From Leucobacter sp. PH1c (GTDB lineage: Bacteria; Actinomycetota; Actinomycetes; Actinomycetales; Microbacteriaceae): a DNA stretch of 32,772 nt. Below the pieces are notes generated by a model, which was given only the letters and a program-made list of their open reading frames with translations, was not told where the DNA came from and ran no database searches. Shown here piece after piece: positions 7,615-15,355 of the stretch. Where the stretch lies: NCBI RefSeq assembly GCF_000633415.1, contig NZ_AYMV01000006.1, positions 1-32,772 of the forward strand, read 5' to 3'. The first letter of the stretch is position 1, and the number at the start of each line of letters is the position of its first letter. The position numbers were made by a program, and so were the translations under genes.

Positions 7615-8909
7615 TGCCGGGCGCACGGGCGGACGAGCGGATGATCGCGCGGTTCGACGCGCTCTTCGCCGAGCTCTCGGAGATCGGTCGGGCGAACGGA
7701 ACCGGGCTCCACCGGCTCGCGTTCGGCGCCGCCGACGCCGAAGCGCGCGCCGTCTTCGCGGCGCGCGCGGGAGCGCTCGGGCTGCACGTGCACACCGACG
7801 AGATCGGCAACCAGTTCGCGCTCGTGCGGCCGCCCGCGCCGGCCGACCGCACGGTGCTGCTCGGCTCGCACCTCGATAGTCAGCCCGACGGGGGCCGCTT
7901 CGACGGCCAGCTCGGCGTGGCCGCAGCGCTGGCCGTCGTCGCCGAGCTCGGGGCCGGCGGCGGTACCGGCGGCGGTGCTGACGGCGGTACCGGCGGCGCC
8001 AGCAGCGCCGGGGCCGGCGCCGCCAACGTGGGCGCCGTGAACTGGGCGAACGAGGAGGGGGCGCGCTTCCAGCCCAGCGTCATGGGGAGCAGCGTCTTCA
8101 CGGGGCAGCTCGCGCTGCGCCCCGCCCTCGCCGCTCGCGACGCGGGCGGGGCGGCGCTCGGAGAGGAGCTGGCGCAGCGCGGGCTCGCGGGCGGCACGGC
8201 GCTGCCCGGCACCGTCGTCGCCTACGCGGAACTGCACGTCGAGCAGGGGCCCGTACTCGAACGCGAGGGGATCGAACTCGGCATCGTCGATCGCACCTGG
8301 GCCGCGTACAAGGCGGACGTCCGGGTGCACGGCGTGCAGACCCACACCGGCCCCACGCCCATGGCGCAGCGCGTCGACGCGCTCGCCGCGGCCGGCCGGC
8401 TCATCGCACAGCTGCGCGAGCTGGGCCTCGCGGATCCCGAGCAGGCACTGCACACCGCCGCCGCGTGGATGCGCATCACCCCGAACTCCCCGAACGCGAC
8501 CCCCTCGCTCGTCGAGTTCAAGGCCGAGCTGCGCAGCCCCGACGAGGCGCGCCTGCGCGCTGCCCGAGCCGCCCTCACCGCCGCAGCGGGGGAGCTCGAG
8601 CGCGAGACGGGCGTGCGCTGCGAGTTCGGGGTCTGGTCCGAGCGGCGGGCGGTGGGCTTCGACCCCGCGGCGGTCGCGCTCGCGAGTGCCGCGGTCGCGG
8701 CCGCCGGGATCCGCGCCCGGCGCGTCCCCACGATCGCGGGCCACGACGCCGTCATCATGAACGCCGCGGGCATCCCCACCGCGCTGCTCTTCACCCCGAG
8801 CGCCGATGGGATCACCCACCACGCCGCCGAGTACACGGCCCCCGCGGATCAGCATCGCGGGGTGCGCGCGCTCGCCGCGGTCGCCGCGGCGCTGATCGCC
8901 CGCGTCTGA
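7614..8909 (+). CDS. M20-family amidohydrolase (N-carbamoyl-amino acid hydrolase / allantoate amidohydrolase type)
   Basis: A 431-residue di-metal hydrolase of the AmaB/HyuC/AllC group, which cleaves N-carbamoyl or ureido amides. Visible metal and active-site residues: H86 and D88 in GSHLDSQPDGGRFDG, D97, E147 and E148 in NWANEEGARF, H208 in ELHVEQGP, and H403 in THHAAEYT. The dimerisation domain lies between about 225 and 340 (QTHTGPTPM segment). Residues 113-137 are a Gly/Ala/Ser/Thr low-complexity insertion not usual for the family, encoded by GGCGGTACCGGC-type repeats. The start overlaps the kinase stop by one base. With the amidase and urea-family channel it suggests use of a ureido or amide nitrogen source. 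The exact substrate is not determined. Confidence 0.88.
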   Translation: MPGARADERMIARFDALFAELSEIGRANGTGLHRLAFGAADAEARAVFAARAGALGLHVHTDEIGNQFALVRPPAPADRTVLLGSHLDSQPDGGRFDGQLGVAAALAVVAELGAGGGTGGGADGGTGGASSAGAGAANVGAVNWANEEGARFQPSVMGSSVFTGQLALRPALAARDAGGAALGEELAQRGLAGGTALPGTVVAYAELHVEQGPVLEREGIELGIVDRTWAAYKADVRVHGVQTHTGPTPMAQRVDALAAAGRLIAQLRELGLADPEQALHTAAAWMRITPNSPNATPSLVEFKAELRSPDEARLRAARAALTAAAGELERETGVRCEFGVWSERRAVGFDPAAVALASAAVAAAGIRARRVPTIAGHDAVIMNAAGIPTALLFTPSADGITHHAAEYTAPADQHRGVRALAAVAAALIARV

Positions 8910-8940
8910 GGGAGTGGGCGGAGCCGTTGCCGGGCGCAGC

Positions 8941-9024
8941 GGCCGCCCGGCCGCCCGGCCGCCCGGCCGCCTGGTCGCCCGGGCGCCCGGGCGACCGAGC
9001 CGCCCGGGCGCCCGGGCGACCGAG
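8941..9024. repeat. GC-rich tandem repeats and a 24-bp perfect palindrome
   Basis: Four copies of GGCCGCCC (8941-8972, last with one mismatch) are followed by a perfect 24-base palindrome at 8973-8996 (GGTCGCCCGGGC and its complement). A 24-base unit at 8976-8999 recurs exactly at 9001-9024. It lies after the M20 stop and before the otn promoter, so it may act as a transcription barrier between the two operons. There is no T-run. Its composition makes it prone to slippage. Confidence 0.8.
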
Positions 9025-9073
9025 CTGCCTGGGCCCCGAAGGGAGCCGCTCCTCCCACACCGCACGTCTGTGA

Positions 9074-9107
9074 TATTGTCTGAACCTAGTTCACAAAAAT
9101 TCACAAA
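9074..9107 (+). promoter_or_regulatory. Probable otn promoter with DeoR-type operator
   Basis: A -10-like TATTGT (9074-9079) is followed by TGAACctaGTTCA (a 5-bp inverted repeat) and by two direct copies of TTCACAAA at 9090-9097 and 9100-9107, one helical turn apart. The patch is conspicuously AT-rich in a GC-rich region and lies just upstream of the kinase gene. The in-operon DeoR regulator is the likely ligand; this is inference. No convincing -35 was found. Confidence 0.5.
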
Positions 9108-9133
9108 CGGCAGTGCGGCCGAAAGGGGCGCCC

Positions 9134-10501
9134 ATGACACTCCGCATCGGAGTCATCGCTGACGACCTCACCGGGGCGACCGACATCTCCGGCTTCCTCG
9201 TGGCAGCGGGCCTGCGCACGGTGCAGGTCAACGGCCTCGCAGGACTCGCCGCGCTCGCGGCCGAGGGGCGCGAGGCGATCGCGGAGGCCGGTGCGCTCGT
9301 CATCGGCCTGAAGACGCGCTCGATCCCCGCGGACGAGGCCGTGGCCCAGAGCCTCGACGCCCTCCGCGTGCTGCAGCAGCTCGGGGCCGAGCGGATCGTG
9401 TTCAAGTACTGCTCCACCTTCGACAGCACCCCCGCGGGCAACATCGGCCCCGTCGCCGACGCGCTCCTCGACGCGCTCGGCGCGGACTTCGCCGTCGCGG
9501 TCCCGGCGCTGCCGGTCAACGGCCGCACCGTCTTCCAGGGCATGCTCTTCGTGCACGATGTGCCCCTCGCCGAGTCGAGCATGCGGGAGCACCCCATCAC
9601 GCCGATGACCGATTCGAGCGTGGTCCGGCTCCTCGCCGCCCAGACGAGCGGCACCGTCGGCCTCGTGCCCTTCGCCGCGGTGGAGCAGGGGCCGGAGGCC
9701 GTCCGCGCGGCGCTCGCGGCCTCGCGCGCCCAGGGCGACCGCTTTGCCGTGGTCGACGCACTGACCCACGACCATCTCGACACGATTGGCGAGGCGGTGC
9801 GCGACGCCGCGCTCGTCACGGGCGGCTCCGGCATCGGGAGCGGGCTCGCGCGAGCGCTCGTCCGCGGCGCGACCGACGCTGCGGAGTTCGCGCCGGAGCC
9901 CTGGCGCGCGCTCGACACGCGCACCGTGCTCCTCTCGGGATCCGCCTCCCGCACGACCAACCGGCAGGTCGCCGCGTACGTCGCCTCGGGTGCACCCGCC
10001 GAGGCCCTCGACATTGAGCGAGTGATGCGGGATCCGGAGAGCTACACCGCCGAGCTCGTCTCCCGCGTGCTCGCGACGCCCGCCGACGGCCCCGCGCCGC
10101 TCGTGTACGCGACCGCTCGGGCCGAGAGCGTCGCCGAGACGCAGGCCCGATACGGGGGCCTCGATGTGTCCGGTGCGATCGAGACGTGGTTTGGCGGTTT
10201 CGCGCGCGAGCTGCGCGAGCGCGGCGTCGGCCGCTTCGTCGTGGCGGGCGGCGAAACCTCCGGCTCGGTCACTCTCGCGCTCGGGATCACCGGCTGCGAG
10301 ATCGGACCGCTCGTGGCCCCGGGCGTCCCGCTCACCCGCTCGCTCGACGGTGCCTGCGAACTCGTGCTCAAGTCGGGCAACTTCGGTGCCGACGCGTTCT
10401 TCGCCGACGCGCAGCGGGTGGCAGCGTCCCCCGGCGACGCGCTCGGCTCGGCGGCCGCCCCGGTCGTGACGCAGGCCGCGGCCACGGAGGTGCAGGGATG
10501 A
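9134..10501 (+). CDS. otnK: 3-oxo-tetronate kinase (DUF1537 / four-carbon acid sugar kinase)
   Basis: Phosphorylates 3-oxo-tetronate to 3-oxo-tetronate 4-phosphate. The 455-residue protein begins with the family signature IGVIADDLTGATDISGFLVA. The N-terminal substrate domain continues with a KTRSIP segment and FKYCSTFDSTPAGNIGP. The C-terminal nucleotide domain has VLLSGSASRTTNRQV, VVAGGETSGSV and the closing LKSGNFGADAFF. ATG 9134 has GAAAGGGG about five bases upstream. It is the first gene of the operon and overlaps otnI by four bases. The neighbouring isomerase, dehydrogenase, aldolase-type decarboxylase and GntP permease match the acid-sugar pathway described for DUF1537 kinases, which separates it from the related DtnK and LtnK types only by context. 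Confidence 0.9.
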   Translation: MTLRIGVIADDLTGATDISGFLVAAGLRTVQVNGLAGLAALAAEGREAIAEAGALVIGLKTRSIPADEAVAQSLDALRVLQQLGAERIVFKYCSTFDSTPAGNIGPVADALLDALGADFAVAVPALPVNGRTVFQGMLFVHDVPLAESSMREHPITPMTDSSVVRLLAAQTSGTVGLVPFAAVEQGPEAVRAALAASRAQGDRFAVVDALTHDHLDTIGEAVRDAALVTGGSGIGSGLARALVRGATDAAEFAPEPWRALDTRTVLLSGSASRTTNRQVAAYVASGAPAEALDIERVMRDPESYTAELVSRVLATPADGPAPLVYATARAESVAETQARYGGLDVSGAIETWFGGFARELRERGVGRFVVAGGETSGSVTLALGITGCEIGPLVAPGVPLTRSLDGACELVLKSGNFGADAFFADAQRVAASPGDALGSAAAPVVTQAAATEVQG

Positions 10502-11316
10502 CGCGCTTCGCGGCCAACCTCAGCATGATGTTCACCGAGGTGCCGTTCCTGGAGCGCTTCGCCGCGGCGGCCGACGCGGGTTTCTCCGGCGTCGAGTACC
10601 TCTTCCCGTACGCGTACGATGCCGCGGAACTCGCGGATGCGCTCCGCCGGAACGGGCTCGAGCAGGCGCTCTTCAATGCGCCGCCCGGGGACTGGGATGC
10701 GGGGGAGCGCGGGATCGCCGCGCTCGCCGGGCGCGACGAGGAGTTCGCGGAGGGGATCGCGCGTGCGCTGCACTACGCCACGGCGCTCGACTGCCCCCGG
10801 ATCCATGTCATGGCCGGCACTGCGCGGGCAGACTACGCCGCGGCCAGGGACCGCTTCGTCGAGCGCGTTCGCGTCGCGGCGGACGCTGCGGCGGCCTCGG
10901 GGCGGACGATCATGCTCGAGCCGATCAACCCGATCGACATGCCGGGCTACCTCCTGAACGATGTCTCGCTCGCCTGCGAGCTCATCGAACGCATCGACCG
11001 CGCCAACGTGCGCCTGCAGCTCGACCTCTACCACGCGCAGATCATCGCGGGCGACCTCACCCGACTCATCCGCCGCACCGCGCCGCTGATCGGGCACGTG
11101 CAGATCGCCTCCGTTCCCGACCGGGCCGAGCCCGACGGCGGCGAGCTCGCACTCGGCCACCTGCTCGCGGAGCTCGATTCGGCCGGTTACGACGGCTGGG
11201 TCGGCTGCGAGTACCGGCCCGCCGGCGATACGCGCGCCGGGCTCGGCTGGCTGGACCACTTCACAGACGCTCACCCGCGCCCCGCCGCGGAGCACCCGAT
11301 CGGAGGCCGCTCATGA
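10498..11316 (+). CDS. otnI: 2-oxo-tetronate isomerase (hydroxypyruvate-isomerase family)
   Basis: A 272-residue TIM-barrel isomerase of the xylose-isomerase-like/Hyi family, converting 2-oxo-tetronate to 3-oxo-tetronate. It opens with FAANLSMMFTEVPFLERF and has GFSGVEYLFPYAYD. The metal-site strands are visible in IMLEPINPIDMPGYLL (Glu), LQLDLYHAQI (Asp and His), HVQIASVPDR (His), and GWVGCEYRP (Glu). The start overlaps otnK (ATGA) and its stop overlaps the DeoR gene the same way, so the three are coupled. True hydroxypyruvate isomerase activity is the main alternative, but the adjacent OtnK and OtnC favour the tetronate role. Confidence 0.88.
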   Translation: MTRFAANLSMMFTEVPFLERFAAAADAGFSGVEYLFPYAYDAAELADALRRNGLEQALFNAPPGDWDAGERGIAALAGRDEEFAEGIARALHYATALDCPRIHVMAGTARADYAAARDRFVERVRVAADAAAASGRTIMLEPINPIDMPGYLLNDVSLACELIERIDRANVRLQLDLYHAQIIAGDLTRLIRRTAPLIGHVQIASVPDRAEPDGGELALGHLLAELDSAGYDGWVGCEYRPAGDTRAGLGWLDHFTDAHPRPAAEHPIGGRS

Positions 11317-12134
11317 TCCCCGAAGAACGCCGCAGGCAGTTGCTCGCCATCGTGACCGAGCACGGGGTCGCCACGATCCCGCAGCTCACGGAGCAGCTCG
11401 GGGTCTCGCACATGACCGTGCGCCGGGACATCGCCCTCCTCGAACAGGGGGGACGCGTCGTCTCGGTCTCGGGCGGGATCGCGCTGCCCTCGCGGATGGT
11501 GCTCGACGCCTCCCACGAGACGAAGCTCGGGCTGCAGCCGATCGAGAAGCGCGAGATCGCCGCGCTCGCCGCCGCACTCGTGGAGCCGGGCGAGCTCGTG
11601 TACCTCGACGCGGGAACGACGACGCTCGCCCTGGCGCAGCGCCTCGCCGAGACCGAGCGCGTCGACGTCGTGACGAACGACCTCGCCGTCGCCGCGGCCG
11701 CGGGAGCGAGTGCCGCCGCCCAGGTGCACCTCCTCGGGGGCCGTCTGGACGCGCCGAACCAGGCGACGGAGGGGGCGATGGCGGCCGCCGCGGTCAGCCA
11801 GTTCAACATCGGGGTGGCGTTCCTCTCGGCCTCGTCGTTCGACCTCCGGGGCATCTCGGTTCCCACCGACGCGAAGGCCGTCCTGAAGCGGGCCGTGGTG
11901 GACCACGCCGAGCGGGTGTACCTGCTGACGGACAGCACCAAGTACGGGCGCGTCGCCGCGCTGCGCGCCGTCGCGCTCACCGAATTCGACGGACTGATCA
12001 CCGATTCCCGACTGCCGGAGACCGCCCGCGCCCACCTCGCGGAGCTCGGCCTCGAACTGCACGTCGCGAGCACCCCCGCCGCCGAAGAGGCGGCGCATCG
12101 AGCACCGACCACCGTGAAAGGGCACACCGCATGA
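11313..12134 (+). CDS. DeoR-family transcriptional regulator
   Basis: A 273-residue sugar-metabolism repressor. The N-terminal DeoR helix-turn-helix (residues 3-57) contains ERRRQLLAIV and TEQLGVSHMTVRRDIALLEQ. The DeoR C-terminal sensor domain follows, with VYLDAGTTTLALAQRL, VVTNDLAVAA, LLGGRLD, and the TDSTKYGRVA phospho-sugar-binding region near residue 207. It is embedded in the otn operon with four-base overlaps on both sides. It likely represses the operon through the TTCACAAA repeats near 9090 and responds to a phosphorylated pathway intermediate, by analogy with the family. Confidence 0.92.
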   Translation: MIPEERRRQLLAIVTEHGVATIPQLTEQLGVSHMTVRRDIALLEQGGRVVSVSGGIALPSRMVLDASHETKLGLQPIEKREIAALAAALVEPGELVYLDAGTTTLALAQRLAETERVDVVTNDLAVAAAAGASAAAQVHLLGGRLDAPNQATEGAMAAAAVSQFNIGVAFLSASSFDLRGISVPTDAKAVLKRAVVDHAERVYLLTDSTKYGRVAALRAVALTEFDGLITDSRLPETARAHLAELGLELHVASTPAAEEAAHRAPTTVKGHTA

Positions 12135-13099
12135 GCACCGTCATCGTCACCGGAGGGGCCGGATTCCTCGGCAGCCGCCTGATCGAACGGCTCCTCGCCG
12201 CGATCGACGCGGGGGAGCTCCCGTTCGCCGCTGACCGCCTCGTCTCGCTCGACCTCGCACCGAACCGCAACGAGGACCCCCGCGTCGAGTCCGTCGTCGG
12301 CGACCTCGCCGACCCCGCGCTGCTCGCGCAGGTCGTCGGGCCGGACACGGTCGCGATCTACCACCTCGCTGCGGTGCTGAGCGGCGGTTCGGAGGAGGAC
12401 TTCGACCTCGCCATGCGGGTCAACGTCGAGGCGACGACGCGGCTGCTCGAGGCGGCGCGCCGCTCCGGCAGCGCCCCGCGCTTCGTGTTCACGAGCTCGC
12501 TTGCCGTGTTCGGCGGGCCGATGCCCCCGCTCGTCCCCGAGACGCTCGCGGCGCAGCCCGAGTCGAGCTACGGTGCGATGAAGGCCATGGGTGAGCTGCT
12601 CGTCAACGAGTACTCGCGCAAGGGCTGGATCGATGCGCGCATCTGCCGGCTCCCGACGATCTCGGTGCGTCCCGGCGCACCGAACTCGGCCGCGTCGTCG
12701 TTCGCGAGCGGGATCATCCGCGAGCCGCTTCTCGGGCTGACGTCGAACTGCCCCGTTCCGCTCGACACGCAGATGTGGCTGTCCTCGCCCCGAACGGTCA
12801 TCGAGAACCTGCTCCACGCCGTCGCCATTGATCCGGCCCTGCTGGGCGCCTGGCGGGTCATGAACGTGCCCGGGATCAGCGTGAGCGTCGGCGAGATGCT
12901 CGCGGCGCTCGAGCGCGTGGGCGGTGCCGACGCGCGGGCGCTCGTCACCACGGAGCCGGAGGAGCGGGTCATCGACATCGTGTGCTCCTGGCCCGGCGCA
13001 TTCGACGTCGAGCGCACGCGCGCCCTCGGGTTCCGCGCCGACGTCGATTTCGACACGGCCGTCCGCGAGTTCCGCGACGAGTTCGCGCCGCAGCGCTGA
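12131..13099 (+). CDS. denD: D-erythronate dehydrogenase (NAD-dependent epimerase-fold)
   Basis: A 322-residue extended-SDR enzyme. It has the Rossmann signature TGGAGFLGSRL (7-17), the NAD-binding YHLAAVLSGGSEEDF segment, and the YxxxK pair Y147/K151 in SSYGAMKAMGELLVNEY. The ICRLPTISVRPG block is typical of the DenD branch. It would oxidise D-erythronate at C2 to 2-oxo-tetronate, feeding OtnI. Its start overlaps the DeoR gene by four bases. Among tetronate loci, a DenD-type dehydrogenase points to D-erythronate, whereas L-threonate loci carry an LtnD of the hydroxyisobutyrate dehydrogenase family, which is not seen here. Confidence 0.82.
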   Translation: MSTVIVTGGAGFLGSRLIERLLAAIDAGELPFAADRLVSLDLAPNRNEDPRVESVVGDLADPALLAQVVGPDTVAIYHLAAVLSGGSEEDFDLAMRVNVEATTRLLEAARRSGSAPRFVFTSSLAVFGGPMPPLVPETLAAQPESSYGAMKAMGELLVNEYSRKGWIDARICRLPTISVRPGAPNSAASSFASGIIREPLLGLTSNCPVPLDTQMWLSSPRTVIENLLHAVAIDPALLGAWRVMNVPGISVSVGEMLAALERVGGADARALVTTEPEERVIDIVCSWPGAFDVERTRALGFRADVDFDTAVREFRDEFAPQR

Positions 13100-13146
13100 C
13101 GCTCGCCGCGGCGTCGCGCCGCAGCGCCGCACTCCCACTGACCCTC

Positions 13147-13218
13147 TGACCGGCGTCGCTCCACTGACCGGCGTCGCTCTACCGACCTGCGTCGCCCCAC
13201 TGACCCGCGTCGCCCCAC
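13147..13218. repeat. Four-copy 18-bp tandem repeat upstream of the GntP gene
   Basis: Four contiguous 18-base units, the first TGACCGGCGTCGCTCCAC, differ by at most a few bases. They lie in the 135-base gap between denD and the permease gene, ending 16 bases before its start and just ahead of the AAAGGAG ribosome site. In one frame they would encode a hexapeptide repeat (LTGVAP-like), but no start or gene is associated. Copy number may vary between strains. Confidence 0.9.
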
Positions 13219-13234
13219 CACCAAAGGAGAACTG

Positions 13235-14620
13235 GTGACAGACACCACCGTGGCCGTGATCGGACTGATCGCCGCCGTCGCTCTACTGATCTTCCTCGTG
13301 CTGAGAACGAAGGTCCATGCGGTCCTCGCGCTCGTCATCGCCGCGTCCGTCGCGGGGCTCGCCGCGGGGATGGCGCCCAACGAGACGATCTCCGCGCTCA
13401 CCACGGGCTTCGGCTCCACGCTCGCCACGATCGGACTCGTGATCGGCTTCGGCGTGATGATGGGGCGCGTGCTCGAAGTGTCCGGCGCCGCAGAGAAGTT
13501 CGCCATCACGCTCGTCCGCTTCGTGGGCAAGAAGCGCGAGGAGTGGGCGCTCTCGGTCGCCGGCTTCATCATCTCGATCCCGATCTTCGTCGACAGCGCG
13601 TTCGTCGTGCTCGCGCCGCTCGTGCGCTCGCTCGCCCGCACCTCGGGACGATCCGTGCTCACGCTCGGCATGTCGCTCGCGGGCGGTCTGATCCTCACCC
13701 ACCACCTCGTCCCCCCGACGCCCGGTCCGCTCGGCGCCGCGGGCATCTTCGGGGTCGGCGTGGGCGAGATGATGCTCTGGGGCCTCATCTTCGCGGTGCC
13801 CGCCGTGATCGCGATCACGATCTACGCCCGGGTCATGGGCCCGCGGATCGAGGCGCGGATCGCCGCGAGCCCCGGCGGCCCGCTCCAGGCGGACGAGGCG
13901 CTCGCCGAGTTCGAGGAGCTCGCGCGTGAGCGCGAGGTGAAGCTGCCGTCGCTCGGCATGTCGCTCGCGCCCATTCTGGCGCCGATCCTCCTGATCTTCG
14001 CGAACACCTTCGTGAGCGCGCTGGCCGACTCGGGGGCGTTGGCCCTGCCCGAGGCGCTCGTGCAGACCGTCGCCTTCATCGGCAACCCGGTCATCGCGCT
14101 CCTCGTCGGCGTGCTCATCGCAATCTACGGCCTGGCTCGTCACGAGTCGCGCGAGGAGACCATCGCGAACCTGGAGAAGGGCGTGGAGAGCGCGGGCATC
14201 ATCCTGCTCGTCACGGGCGCCGGCGGCGCGCTCGGTGCGGTGCTGCGCGAGAGCGGCCTCGGCCAGACGATCGGGGAGTGGGTCGCCGGCCTGCCGCTGC
14301 CGACCATCCTGATCCCCTTCGTCATCGCCTCCGTCGTGCGCCTGATCCAGGGTTCGGGCACGGTGGCGATCATCACGGCGGCGTCGATCTCCGCCCCGAT
14401 CCTCGCGGGCATCCCCGACGTGAACCTCGTCCTCGCGGCGCAGGCGGCCTGCATGGGCGCCCTGCTCTTCAGCTACTTCAACGACAGCTTCTTCTGGGTG
14501 GTGAACCGACTGCTCGGCGTGAAGGACGCGAAGCACCAGATGCTCGTGTGGTCGATCCCCACCACGATCGCCTGGGGCGTCTCGCTCGTCGTGCTCGTCA
14601 TCGCCGATCTGGTGGTGTGA
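13235..14620 (+). CDS. GntP-family acid-sugar:H+ symporter
   Basis: A 461-residue membrane protein with about 12-14 hydrophobic helices, of the gluconate permease family. Recognisable blocks are ALTTGFGSTLATIGLVIGFG with MMGRVLEVSGAAEKFA, IPIFVDSAFVVLAPL, GLILTHHLVPPTPGPLGAAG, IQGSGTVAIITAASI and YFNDSFFWVVNRLLGV. The GTG start at 13235 has AAAGGAG five bases upstream. It sits inside the otn operon, so it most likely imports D-erythronate or a related tetronate rather than gluconate. That choice is made from context. Confidence 0.92.
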   Translation: MTDTTVAVIGLIAAVALLIFLVLRTKVHAVLALVIAASVAGLAAGMAPNETISALTTGFGSTLATIGLVIGFGVMMGRVLEVSGAAEKFAITLVRFVGKKREEWALSVAGFIISIPIFVDSAFVVLAPLVRSLARTSGRSVLTLGMSLAGGLILTHHLVPPTPGPLGAAGIFGVGVGEMMLWGLIFAVPAVIAITIYARVMGPRIEARIAASPGGPLQADEALAEFEELAREREVKLPSLGMSLAPILAPILLIFANTFVSALADSGALALPEALVQTVAFIGNPVIALLVGVLIAIYGLARHESREETIANLEKGVESAGIILLVTGAGGALGAVLRESGLGQTIGEWVAGLPLPTILIPFVIASVVRLIQGSGTVAIITAASISAPILAGIPDVNLVLAAQAACMGALLFSYFNDSFFWVVNRLLGVKDAKHQMLVWSIPTTIAWGVSLVVLVIADLVV

Positions 14621-14626
14621 GTCGGA

Positions 14627-15325
14627 ATGACGCGGTCAGCACAGCACAGCACGGCGGACTCGGGGAGCGGCGCGCCCCTCGGGGCCGGTGACGACGCCGA
14701 GCGCCGGCTCCGGGACCGGATCGTCGCGCTCGGCGCGAGCCTCTTCGCGCGCGGCTTCTCGGTGGGGAGCGCGGGCAACATCAGCGCGCGCTCCGGCGAC
14801 GGGGTGCTCATGACCCCGACGAACGCGTCGCTCGGGCGGCTCGATCCCGAGCGACTCTCCCTGCTCGGGCCCGACTACGGTCGGCTGAGCGGCGACCTCC
14901 CCTCGAAGGAGGTGGTGCTCCACCGGGCCGTGTACGAGGCCCGTCCCGACGCTCGCGCGGTGGTGCACCTCCACTCGCCGTATGCGACCGCGCTGAGCTG
15001 CCTCGCCCAGGAATCGGAGCAGGCGATGCCCGCGCTGACGCCCTACCACGTCATGCGGCTCGGGAGCCGGGTGCCGGTGATCCGCTACGGCAGGCCGGGC
15101 TCCGATGAGCTCTTCGCGGAGGTGCGCGACGCGATGCGCAGCGGGCCGGCGGCGCTGCTCGGCAACCACGGCTCGCTCGTGGCGGGCGCCTCGCTGGAGG
15201 ATGCCGTGAACGCGGCCGAGGAGCTCGAAGCCTCGGCGCAGCTGGCGTTCGTGCTGCACGGGCGCGCGCCTCGTTCGCTCACCCCGGACGAGGTGTCCGA
15301 GCTGGAGCGCATGCGGATCCGCTGA
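14627..15325 (+). CDS. otnC: 3-oxo-tetronate 4-phosphate decarboxylase (class II aldolase family)
   Basis: A 232-residue class II aldolase/adducin-fold protein converting 3-oxo-tetronate 4-phosphate to dihydroxyacetone phosphate and CO2. Motifs: SVGSAGNISARSGDG (phosphate-binding loop), MTPTNASLG, PSKEVVLHRAVYEARPDARA (with the catalytic Glu), the zinc ligands in VVHLHSPYATA (HxH), and the third His in LLGNHGSLVAG. ATG 14627 follows the permease stop by six bases; its ribosome site is weak (GTCGGA), so translation may depend on coupling. It is the last gene of the otn operon and converges on the FadR-type gene. Confidence 0.88.
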   Translation: MTRSAQHSTADSGSGAPLGAGDDAERRLRDRIVALGASLFARGFSVGSAGNISARSGDGVLMTPTNASLGRLDPERLSLLGPDYGRLSGDLPSKEVVLHRAVYEARPDARAVVHLHSPYATALSCLAQESEQAMPALTPYHVMRLGSRVPVIRYGRPGSDELFAEVRDAMRSGPAALLGNHGSLVAGASLEDAVNAAEELEASAQLAFVLHGRAPRSLTPDEVSELERMRIR

Positions 15326-15330
15326 TTCCC

Positions 15331-15347
15331 CGCCTCCGAGCGAGGCG
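15331..15347. terminator. Hairpin between convergent otnC and FadR-type genes
   Basis: CGCCTC and GAGGCG form a 6-bp stem with a 5-base loop in the 30-base gap between two converging genes. No T-run follows. A small bidirectional terminator is plausible. Confidence 0.4.
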
Positions 15348-15355
15348 AGTCGCCC

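Noticed and set aside
4614..8909. Urea utilisation operon
   Set aside because: Despite the urea-family channel there is no urease, urea carboxylase or allophanate hydrolase. The amidase is not specific evidence for allophanate hydrolase, since it lacks the extra C-terminal domain.
11261..13138. Long antisense open frame across the DeoR and denD genes
   Set aside because: It spans the overlap of two coupled sense genes and is composed of Arg/Ser/Ala-rich sequence; no start site or motif supports it.
13147..13218. CRISPR array
   Set aside because: The units are contiguous with no spacers, only 18 bp long, and no cas genes are present.
13100..13238. Protein-coding hexapeptide-repeat gene in the denD-permease gap
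   Set aside because: The open frame has no start with a ribosome site and runs out of the middle of denD in another frame.
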